From assembly GCF_009725235.1 (NCBI RefSeq), contig NZ_WJFC01000134.1, positions 1-34,940 on the forward strand: a DNA stretch of 34,940 bases, given 5' to 3'. The position numbers and the translations under genes were made by a program. Below are positions 25,128 to 33,200 of the stretch, one piece after another (the first letter of the stretch is position 1; every line of letters begins with the position of its first letter). Under the pieces are notes generated by a model. The model was not told the origin of the DNA and did no database searches. It was given only the letters and a program-made list of their open reading frames with translations. This DNA comes from Scytonema sp. UIC 10036. GTDB taxonomy: Bacteria > Cyanobacteriota > Cyanobacteriia > Cyanobacteriales > Nostocaceae.

Positions 25128-26263
25128 CCATTCCTGTAACTTCTCGGTTTTTCCAAGAAGTTGATAACGACTTGCATTCTAACTTTCATCCCTTGATGAA
25201 ACAGTTGGAAGACGAAATTACAGCCAAAAAAGAAGACATTCGATTAGAAGCAGAAAGTAAGAACTGGATTGCGAAATTCACGGGTAATTTGATTGAAGCT
25301 CCTGTATTGGGGGTAGATGCGTCTACCGTATCCCGTGATTATGGAGAGATATCAACAGCGATCGCTGTTGGAGTAGTTAGTTCCACTTGCGATACCGAAC
25401 CCAAATATTTTTATCGAGCTATTAGTGGCACGTCAAGTGAGACCTTTAACAAAGTTGCTCCTTACATCCGAGTTGCTCAAGAGCTAACAGCTTTAAAGTA
25501 TGCTTGTGATTCCAGTAATTGGGTGATGTACGATGGCAGTTTTAGCTCTCTTAACATGGATTTGTGCAAGTTTGCTGCATCCATGCCAAAGGACATCACT
25601 CAGTCAATTACCGATCCTGATTTCTTAGAGTGGGAATTAGTCAAGGAGAGTTATCAACGTTGTTTGCTCAACCCTAATTCTGATTGGTTTACCATCTTTG
25701 GGCAGCCAGGAGGTAAGGGAGCACCTAAACTTATTGCTTTAAGCAAGAAGGGAATTGGCAAGATGTTCTCTAAAAGCTTGAAAGCTTTAAGTAATATCCT
25801 CAATACTGCATTTCTGCCGTCAGACAAACTAATACTGGGAATGATTTTGCAGGAAGGAGAATATACAAACCCCATCTCCTACGAACAAGCTTTTCAACAA
25901 TCTCACGGTTCTAAAGTTCCAGGCTATGGCAAACCCTCCACAGGCAAAGACAACAAAAATTTAGAGACCCAGCATCAAGCAGTGGAACTTACTTTCAAAA
26001 ATATGAGAATTGTCAATTTCCGCCCGTGGGGATGGTCTCCAGTGATGGCAATCCATTACAACAAGTCTGTTTGCAAGCTAGATGAAGTTTTAGGCGTTGT
26101 TGCCGCTCAAACTCTAACCAGAGGTGTTCTGGAACCAATGCCTTTGTACTTAGCCGATCTACTTTCTAAACAAGCATCATCAGTGATTCGCTTATATGGA
26201 GAGGTTAACGCTGGACGTTACCCCAATCTATTCAAAGCTTATCGAACATCTATTAGGAAATAA
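25112..26263 (+). CDS. nurA: NurA-like nuclease
   Basis: Protein of 383 residues resembling NurA, the RNase H-like 5'-3' nuclease that works with the HerA translocase. The two signature acidic strands are VLGVDAS (D69) and WVMYDGSFSS (D141), the metal-binding residues of the family. A C-terminal segment with AIHYNKSV supplies a His in the expected place. Residues 20-55 are helical and charged, like the HerA-interacting region. It is followed by herA only 4 bases after its stop, the classical operon order. The upstream ParB-methyltransferase makes this a modification-plus-nuclease cassette. Confidence 0.85.
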   Translation: MPDNLTIPVTSRFFQEVDNDLHSNFHPLMKQLEDEITAKKEDIRLEAESKNWIAKFTGNLIEAPVLGVDASTVSRDYGEISTAIAVGVVSSTCDTEPKYFYRAISGTSSETFNKVAPYIRVAQELTALKYACDSSNWVMYDGSFSSLNMDLCKFAASMPKDITQSITDPDFLEWELVKESYQRCLLNPNSDWFTIFGQPGGKGAPKLIALSKKGIGKMFSKSLKALSNILNTAFLPSDKLILGMILQEGEYTNPISYEQAFQQSHGSKVPGYGKPSTGKDNKNLETQHQAVELTFKNMRIVNFRPWGWSPVMAIHYNKSVCKLDEVLGVVAAQTLTRGVLEPMPLYLADLLSKQASSVIRLYGEVNAGRYPNLFKAYRTSIRK

Positions 26264-26267
26264 TCTC

Positions 26268-27908
26268 ATGGTCATAGCTACTAACCTCCATCAAGATTAC
26301 GTTGCTACTGTCAACTCATACAAGCGCGGTAAATTGCACGTTACTATCTTGTCGCAAGCAAAAAATCGTAACATCTCAGGTAAGTTGTGTGAATTGCTCG
26401 TAAACTCTGACATTGGACAACAAAGGGTGTTATGTCGCATCAATCGAGTAGACATGACAAACCTAATTCATGAAAGCCTGGAGTTCCAGCAGGCAATCGC
26501 CGACCAAGGATTTTTGCGATACTACTCCGGTGAATGCGACATTTTGACAGCTGAAGTAGAAGTTATTGCCTGTATTCGAGCTAGTGACCATGCCTTTTGT
26601 GCGATCGCTTGTCCACCAAAGTCAGGAACTTTTTTAAGAGTTTTACACGGTACTGAGATCTCGGATTACCAAGTTGAAAAAACTTACCATGCGATTATTG
26701 GGCATTTACCTGACGAAGCCAATATGCCGATGTCAATCGTTAACCGCCATTTTGGTGATTGGGATTCAGGGGGATACGGGGAAGCAAAGCATACTTGCGT
26801 ATTTGGTCAAAACGGTTCGGGGAAGACTGTTTTAGCTCTTTGTCTTATTGCTACTCAGCTTGCTGCTAATCCACAACAAGGATGCTTAATTCCTGATACT
26901 GCCGGAGATATCGCCAAAGGCGGCTCTCATTCTAAAGGCGACTTTAAATTTAACTTCATTGAGCTACTAGAGAAGGCAGGGCGTAGACCAGAATACATAG
27001 GTATTGAGCAAATTAGGTTAACTAGTAAAACTTCTTTCAAACAATTATTGGAACCTGTTTTGCGACGAATTCTCAATATGCACTCCGAAAAATCGGTAAT
27101 GCTTGCTGAAAGGGTGGCTGAAGGGTTGTTTGAAAGAGAGGTGGATTTAGCAATTGCTCAGCCAAATCATGTTCTTGAAGCAGTCCTTGAACATATTGAA
27201 TCGGTTTACACGGGTAATAAACGTAGGGAAAAGCTTGCTGAAGCACAACAGATAGCCGACAATCCTGGACAAATTCGGACTTTTTCTAACGCTTATAGAT
27301 CGGGAGTCATGCAGTATTTTGAGGGCAAGTACAGCATTGATGAAATTGTTGAGGGGTTTTTAGATAAAGGACGTATAATCCTGCTCAATATGGCTACTAT
27401 GTCCGAATCAGAACAACGCTTTGTTATGTACGAAATTTTTAGTAAAGTTAAGCGCAAAGCTGAGTTGGATTTCAAAATACATAGTAGAACGCGCAATGGA
27501 CTAGTAGTCCTTGATGAAGGTCCGCGTTGGGCACCTCAAAGTGGTGACGATGAAGTAACTCAAGTTATTCGTGATGCTTTTAATACTACCCGTAAACTGG
27601 GAGTAGGCTGGATGATAATCTCGCAACGTATTACCGCAATCAGTAAGGATATTATTGCTCAGTGCCATACTAAATATGTTGGTCGTGGGATGGGTATTGG
27701 GGCGGACAAGGATTATCTAAAGGAGTTTTTTCGTGAGGATGGGGTGGTAATGTATGACCAGCTAAGCCTGCGAGGAGGCTTTTTTTGGCTAGCTACAGGA
27801 CATCAAGTCAACTATGGTCAAGGGTCTCAATATGTTGCATTTGAAACCTTTAGTGGAGATGCCACTCAAGCAATCATTAACGCTAATCCTCAGATTTGGC
27901 AGGAATAA
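26268..27908 (+). CDS. herA: HerA-like hexameric DNA translocase
   Basis: ATPase of the HerA/FtsK superfamily, 546 residues from ATG 26268; that start lies 4 bases after the nurA stop and is preferred over an in-frame codon at 26196 inside nurA. It has an N-terminal beta-rich HAS-like region (about 1-75), Walker A GQNGSGKT at 180-187, a helical insertion, Walker B LVVLDEGPRWAP at 412-423, and a sensor/arginine-finger region with TTRKLGVGWMIISQR. HerA rings pump double-stranded DNA into a NurA dimer. In bacteria such pairs are often in defence or mobile modules. Length and motifs look complete. Confidence 0.9.
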   Translation: MVIATNLHQDYVATVNSYKRGKLHVTILSQAKNRNISGKLCELLVNSDIGQQRVLCRINRVDMTNLIHESLEFQQAIADQGFLRYYSGECDILTAEVEVIACIRASDHAFCAIACPPKSGTFLRVLHGTEISDYQVEKTYHAIIGHLPDEANMPMSIVNRHFGDWDSGGYGEAKHTCVFGQNGSGKTVLALCLIATQLAANPQQGCLIPDTAGDIAKGGSHSKGDFKFNFIELLEKAGRRPEYIGIEQIRLTSKTSFKQLLEPVLRRILNMHSEKSVMLAERVAEGLFEREVDLAIAQPNHVLEAVLEHIESVYTGNKRREKLAEAQQIADNPGQIRTFSNAYRSGVMQYFEGKYSIDEIVEGFLDKGRIILLNMATMSESEQRFVMYEIFSKVKRKAELDFKIHSRTRNGLVVLDEGPRWAPQSGDDEVTQVIRDAFNTTRKLGVGWMIISQRITAISKDIIAQCHTKYVGRGMGIGADKDYLKEFFREDGVVMYDQLSLRGGFFWLATGHQVNYGQGSQYVAFETFSGDATQAIINANPQIWQE

Positions 27909-27981
27909 TATTTCCATAAATAAAATTACTGCCTTACGTGCGATCGCCCTTCTTAAGTTCATACTTCTTGAAGTTATGAGA

Positions 27982-27997
27982 AAGTGCAATTGCACTT
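27982..27997. repeat. Perfect 16-base palindrome after herA
   Basis: AAGTGCAATTGCACTT is a perfect palindrome about 75 bases after herA. It could be an operator, a terminator stem or a dispersed palindrome. No T-run follows. Confidence 0.5.
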
Positions 27998-28128
27998 CCA
28001 ACCCTTATACTTGGCGATTGCTCGCGCTATAACTCTAACGTAGTTCTCAGCATACGAGGGCTACACATAAGGAAACAGCCTAGATAAACCAGGCTGTGAC
28101 TAAACATATCTACATCCATCCTAGCTTT

Positions 28129-28359
28129 ATGGCTCTCGAAAACATATCTCCCAAACCACCAAAAAAGAAACTTCCATCTGGGAAGTCTGTTTACTTATTG
28201 CTGATTGCAAGTCTCACACTACCTCCAGTGATTGCTGCTATTGTGTCACCTAGCTGTAATCCAGTATCTGTGCATTTTAAGTCACCTGGCTTTAAGTATA
28301 AGTACCAGAAGGGTGCGTGCAGTAATTTACCTGAACAACAGAGAGGTAATAAGGAATAG
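28129..28359 (+). CDS. Possible small membrane/secreted protein
   Basis: From ATG 28129 the frame encodes 76 residues: a Pro/Lys-rich start, one hydrophobic segment (about 20-41, YLLLIASLTLPPVIAAIV) and a short basic tail with two Cys. A GTG at 28096 would add 11 residues. I do not recognise it. Composition fits a small membrane protein, but a chance frame cannot be excluded. Confidence 0.4.
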   Translation: MALENISPKPPKKKLPSGKSVYLLLIASLTLPPVIAAIVSPSCNPVSVHFKSPGFKYKYQKGACSNLPEQQRGNKE

Positions 28360-28373
28360 TATTGAACATCTTG

Positions 28374-28508
28374 GGGATATTCATAAATGTTTGAATATCC
28401 TCTACTTCAGCAAGCCCTATGTATTGTTTTATCTAACTCCCGAAAAAATGAGCGAACTGGGAGTTAGTATTTAAAGTTAGAGTGATGATCTTACTCATCA
28501 CTCTAACT
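28374..28508 (+). ncRNA. Three consecutive stem-loops, possible structured RNA or tandem terminators
   Basis: Three perfect stems follow one another: 28375-28383 with 28392-28400 (9 pairs, 8-base loop), 28433-28441 with 28459-28467 (9 pairs, 17-base loop) and 28475-28488 with 28495-28508 (14 pairs, 6-base loop). The last lies 7 bases from the 3' end of the minus-strand gene at 28515 and could terminate transcription from both sides. The first two are not needed for termination. Confidence 0.5.
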
Positions 28509-28514
28509 AAGATT

Positions 28515-28790
28515 CTATTTAGTTTTATTGTTTACTTCTTCAATTTGGTTGATGAGATACTGTATTCTTTTTTCAGTCCATTCAAGGTCTTTTAACAGCT
28601 TTTGCTTATGTACTTTTGCTTCCTCTAACAAAATATTGTTAAAGTTAGGATCGAGTAATTCTTTAACATTTTTATCCATCCTCTCTTGAGTCATTCCCCT
28701 TCCTGAAACCGCATATTTTTCAAGTTCGTACAGTTCCCTTTGCCATTTTCTTATATCTTCTATACTTTCTGTTTCATTGTAGTTATTCAC
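28515..28790 (-). CDS. Small charged helical protein
   Basis: Unrecognised protein of 91 residues, almost wholly helical and very rich in Glu, Lys and Asn, with a likely coiled coil in the last ~40 residues (EEAKVHKQKLLKDLEWTEKR). No membrane segment. Its start overlaps the end of the GNAT relic by 8 bases. It could be an accessory or antitoxin-like protein, but nothing in the sequence decides this. Confidence 0.55.
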   Translation of the reverse strand: MNNYNETESIEDIRKWQRELYELEKYAVSGRGMTQERMDKNVKELLDPNFNNILLEEAKVHKQKLLKDLEWTEKRIQYLINQIEEVNNKTK

Positions 28791-29007
28791 GGTTATTTCT
28801 CCTTCTCTCTTGTCGATTTAAAAATCTTTCTGCTGCATCTGAGGTAAGTGTCATCCAACCTGTACCATTATCTTCGATAAATCCTATCTTTTTATAGAAT
28901 TCACGAACGCTTGGTACTGTTACTGCTTTTAGGATACCACTAAAACCCAAAGCTTGACTCTCTTTAACTAATTCCTCAACCAATGATGTAGCTGAACCTT
29001 TTCTTGT
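28783..29007 (-). pseudogene. C-terminal relic of a GNAT acetyltransferase
   Basis: Reading back to 29007, the frame gives TRKGSATSLVEELVKESQA, which looks like the acetyl-CoA-binding motif A (R-x-x-G-x-A) and its helix, then VPSVREFYKKIGFIEDNGTGWM, the typical motif B end. The N-terminal half is missing. The codon before is the stop of the 118-residue gene, so the join is abrupt. Confidence 0.72.
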
Positions 29008-29364
29008 TTATAGTTGTGGGTATAAGAGCGTATTCCAAGGCGAGTTAGTCAAATGTTCGATTTCTAATCCTTGTAACACTTCCCCATTATCAAGATAAAT
29101 ATCTGTTAGTTGAATAATGCAAGCACATGCTAATAAACCTCGCTCGTCTATTGCACTCCTATAATCTTCTGGTCTACTTAATAAATAGCTATAAAGTTCT
29201 CTCGTTTTTGATACACAACTATAGAAAATAGTATTCTTAGCATTTTCTATATCCCCTTGATAGTAAAAATTGATATATTCTGTAATTTTTGCCTGCCAAA
29301 GCTGTAAATCTAATAGAATCTCTTCTTGCACACCAATTACGTATCTAAATTCATTAATTACCAT
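29008..29364 (-). CDS. Unknown 118-residue protein
   Basis: I do not recognise it. It is mostly helical (LQLWQAKITEYINFYYQGDIENAKNTIFYS, ELYSYLLSRPEDY) with a second part containing LLACACIIQLTDIYLD. No signal peptide or membrane helix is seen. Its stop directly precedes the GNAT relic in the same frame, so its C-terminus may have been altered by the same rearrangement. Confidence 0.55.
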   Translation of the reverse strand: MVINEFRYVIGVQEEILLDLQLWQAKITEYINFYYQGDIENAKNTIFYSCVSKTRELYSYLLSRPEDYRSAIDERGLLACACIIQLTDIYLDNGEVLQGLEIEHLTNSPWNTLLYPQL

Positions 29365-29463
29365 AAAAATGAACGAATATTTTATTGACTTAATAATATT
29401 ACTATTAATTGACCTCTACGCAAGTAGCAGTCATGTTAGTTTGATTCATAGTATTCTTTTAAA

Positions 29464-29632
29464 ATGGTTAATAAACAAACTATTAAAGTTCCAACCTTAG
29501 ACGACAGACGACAAGAGTTTTAATGGTTATCTTGCTACGCCAAAAACTACTAGCGCTCGTGGCATTATTGTTATTCAAGAAATTCTTGGTGTTCACGAAA
29601 ATATAAGACAAATTGTCAACACATATGCATAA
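29464..29632 (+). pseudogene. N-terminal relic of a dienelactone hydrolase, frameshifted
   Basis: The first codons (MVNKQTIKVPTLDD) and then, in another frame, KSFNGYLATPKTTSARGIIV and IQEILGVHENIRQIVNTYA match the start of dienelactone-hydrolase family proteins. A tandem duplication of the 7-mer GACGACA (29500-29506 and 29507-29513) causes the frameshift. A TAA at 29630-29632 ends it long before the catalytic Cys, Asp and His. Confidence 0.82.
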
Positions 29633-29713
29633 ACAGCAACAGATATCTCCATTTTTCGCCTTAGAATATTGTTAATTATGATAGAATTATATACCTTCCT
29701 CTCCTAGACTTGG

Positions 29714-29923
29714 CTATGGTTGCTGCTGTCCTATTCCAGACTCTTCACAAACTACTGTAAAATTTTGGTTAAGCAAGGTAAGGATAAAATTATCTGAACA
29801 CTGCGCTTCAATCCGGTATAAATTTAAAACGTTTGCTGGAAAATCACTTAAATTAAAAGTAACAATAATACTAGCATGGCAATGAATTGCGGCGGCGAGG
29901 ACGTGTCTATCATCAGGTGATAG
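29714..29923 (-). pseudogene. C-terminal relic of a PIN-domain toxin
   Basis: On the minus strand 69 codons read DDRHVLAAAIHCHASIIVTF, then NLSDFPANVL and RIEAQCSDNFILTLL. This is the second half of a PIN-domain (VapC-like) ribonuclease, with the D-x-H-V/L-A-A-A signature and the T-x-N-x-x-D/F strand. An in-frame TGA precedes it, and the N-terminal half with the first catalytic Asp is missing. No antitoxin gene adjoins. Confidence 0.75.
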
Positions 29924-30054
29924 TCAGTCTTGTGAGCAATTTACTTAATTTGAACTGCGAAGAGAAAACAATGATGGGTAAAACTACGATTCGAGAAATG
30001 CCAAATTATTATCATATGAACTAAGAATGCGAACAAAATTCGCTACTACACAAA

Positions 30055-30150
30055 TAAAGTCCGCCTACACGGACTAACAGAAAGTTGAAAACTTGAAAAC
30101 CAGCCTACACAGGTTTTGCCTGCATAGCCGCGAATTCTCTTCGCTAAGAA
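30055..30150. repeat. Dispersed cyanobacterial intergenic repeat
   Basis: It contains AGTCCG/CGGACT arms (30058-30063, 30070-30075) and a downstream segment with CAGCCTACACAGGTTTTGCC and TAGCCGCGAATTC. This arrangement is a common intergenic repeat in Nostoc-like genomes. It lies just upstream of the chelatase promoter region. Confidence 0.6.
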
Positions 30151-30225
30151 AAGTATTAAAGAAGACAATTAAAAAAATCATCTAAAATAGAAAGAGAACA
30201 CTAAGAAAAGCTGTGAATTTCAGGT

Positions 30226-33200
30226 ATGAAACGGATTGTCCTGGTTGCTGGATTTGAATCGTTCAACGCTGACTTGTACCGTAAAGCAGCTTATTTGGCT
30301 ACCTCTCGCGTGAATGAGTTGGATATTCGGGTGTTTAGCGATCGCGACATCACCACCAAGCGCACTGAGGTAGAAGCAGCCCTACAAGATGCTGATGTCT
30401 TCTTTGGCAGTTTGCTGTTCGATTACGACCAAGTACTGTGGTTGCGCGATCGCATCTCCGGTATCCCCATCCGCCTGGTGTTTGAATCAGCACTAGAATT
30501 GATGAGTTTAACCAAACTGGGTGCATTTGCTATTGGGGATAAGCCTAAAGGAATGCCCAAGCCAGTAAAGTTCATCCTGGACAAATTTAGTAACGGGCGA
30601 GAGGAAGACAAGCTAGCAGGTTACATTAGTTTTTTAAAAATAGGACCGAAGTTATTAAAATTTGTGCCAGTACAAAAAGTTCAAGATTTACGGAACTGGC
30701 TTATTATATATGGATATTGGAATGCAGGCGGACCGGAGAACGTCGCGGCTTTATTTTGGACATTAGCAGAAAAATACTTGGGTTTGAAAGTTGGCGATAT
30801 TCCCGCACCAGTGGAAACCCCAAATATGGGGCTGTTACATCCCGACTACCCCGGCTATTTTGAATCACCCCGTCAGTATTTGGAGTGGTATCACAAGACA
30901 AGGGGACAAAGAGACAAGGAGGACAAGGTAGACAAGGTAGAATTTGCTGCCTTGTCTACCCCCTCTCCCTTGTCTACCTTGTCTCCCCCCTCTCCCTTGT
31001 CCCCAACAGTTGGAATCCTCCTATACCGCAAACACGTTGTTACAAAGCAACCTTACATTCCTCAACTGATCCGCCGTTTTGAAGAAGCAGGTATAATCCC
31101 TTTACCTATCTTTATTAACGGTGTAGAAGGGCATGTCGCCGTGCGGGATTGGATGACAACGGATTACGAAAGCGAACAACGACAGCAAGGACGCGTAGAA
31201 ACTCCTTCCCTTTCTCCAGAAGCAGTTAAAGTTGATGCGATCGTTTCCACAATTGGCTTTCCCCTAGTGGGCGGTCCTGCGGGTTCCATGGAGGCTGGGC
31301 GTCAGGTAGATGTAGCAAAACGCATCCTGACTGCCAAAAATGTACCTTATATTGTCGCCGCCCCACTACTTATTCAAGATATTCACTCGTGGACGCGACA
31401 AGGTATTGGGGGATTACAAAGTGTCGTTTTATACGCTTTACCTGAATTGGACGGAGCAATTGATACTGTTCCTTTGGGTGGATTGGTAGGAGAAGATATT
31501 TATTTAGTTCCAGAAAGAGTACAGCGACTCATCGGGAGAGTGAAAAGCTGGATTAATCTCCGACAAAAACCAGTGTCTGAAAGAAAGATTGCAATTATTC
31601 TCTACGGGTTTCCTCCTGGTTACGGTGCTGTGGGAACAGCTGCATTGTTGAATGTACCGCGCAGTCTTTTGAAGTTCCTTTATGTGCTTAAAGAACAAGG
31701 TTATACGGTTGGGGATTTACCAGAAGATGGGGAAGAGTTAATTCGCTTGGTGAAAGAGGCGGATGAAAATTTTGTTTCACGCAAAGACGCAAAGGCGCAA
31801 AGAGAGGAGGAGACTTCTCTTGGCGTCTTGGCGACTTTGCGTGATGAAAAAACTCCCGTGACAGTGAATGTCAGGAAGTTAGAAAAATGGTTGGGATATC
31901 TCCGCACTTCCCGAGTTGAGAAACAATGGAAGTCTCTGACGGGAACGGGTATTAAAACTTATGGTGATGAGTTTCACATCGGTGGTGTTTGGCTGGGAAA
32001 TGTTTGGATAGGCGTACAGCCACCGTTGGGATTGCAAGGTGACCCCATGCGGTTGATGTTTGAACGGGATTTAACGCCTCATCCCCAGTATGCTGCTTTT
32101 TACAAATGGTTGCAAAATGAGTTTGAAGCTGATGCTGTGGTTCATTTTGGTATGCACGGTACTGTAGAATGGTTGCCTGGTTCTCCTTTGGGGAATACGG
32201 GTTATTCTTGGTCTGATATTTTGTTGGGAGATTTGCCGAATCTATATATATATGCGGCGAATAATCCTTCGGAGTCTATTTTGGCGAAGCGTCGCGGTTA
32301 TGGGGTGCTGATTTCTCATAATGTACCTCCTTATGGTCGTGCGGGGTTGTATAAGGAGTTGGTGGGGTTGCGGGATTTGATTTCGGAGTATCGCGAAGAT
32401 CCGGATAAGAATTATTTGCTGAAGGAGGCAATTTGTAAGAAGATTCTGGATACGGGTTTGGAGGCGGATTGTCCTTTTGAGGATGCTAAACGTTTGGGTA
32501 TGACTTTTAGTGTAGAAAATGTTCGGATGTTTAGCGATCGCGTTTTTAATGATTATCTTGTAAATTTGTATGAGTATTTGCAGGTTCTGGAGAATCGGTT
32601 GTTCTCTTCTGGGTTGCATGTTTTGGGGGATGCGCCTGGGGAGGGGGAGTTAGCTGCGTATTTGGAGGCTTATTTTGGGAATGAACCGCAGAGGCGCGGA
32701 GGACACGGAGAGGAAGAGGAGAGGTTGATTAGAGGGTTGTTGGGTCAAACGACTGATGAGTTGACGAATTTGTTGCGGGGGTTGAATGGGGAGTATATTC
32801 TTCCTGCGCCCGGAGGGGATTTGTTGCGGGATGGTGCTGGTGTTTTGCCTACAGGGAGGAATATTCATGCTTTAGATCCTTATAGAATGCCTTCGCCTGC
32901 TGCTTTTGAGCGGGGACGGGAAATTGGGCAAAAAATTATTGCTCAGCATCTTCAAGAACATGGGGTGTATCCGGAGACTGTGGCGGTGATGTTGTGGGGT
33001 TTGGATGCGATTAAGACTAAGGGAGAATCTTTGGGGATTCTTTTGGAGTTGGTGGGTGCGGAGCCGGTGAAGGAGGGGACGGGGCGGATTGTTAGGTATG
33101 AGTTGAAGTCTTTGGCGGAGGTGGGACATCCGCGTATTGATGTTTTAGCTAATTTGTCGGGCATTTTTCGGGATAGTTTTGTTAATATTATTGAGTTGTT

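Noticed and set aside
27814..28032. 72-codon plus-strand frame after herA
   Set aside because: It starts inside herA in another frame and has no coding signature.
28075..28096. ACAGCCT/AGGCTGT hairpin as a terminator
   Set aside because: Only seven pairs and no T-run; too weak to annotate.
28232..28474. 80-codon frame running through the stem-loops
   Set aside because: Overlaps the small membrane frame and the hairpins; composition looks random.
32242..33129. Long minus-strand frames inside the chelatase gene
   Set aside because: They are shadows of a strongly coding plus-strand frame, rich in Ile, Arg and Gln.
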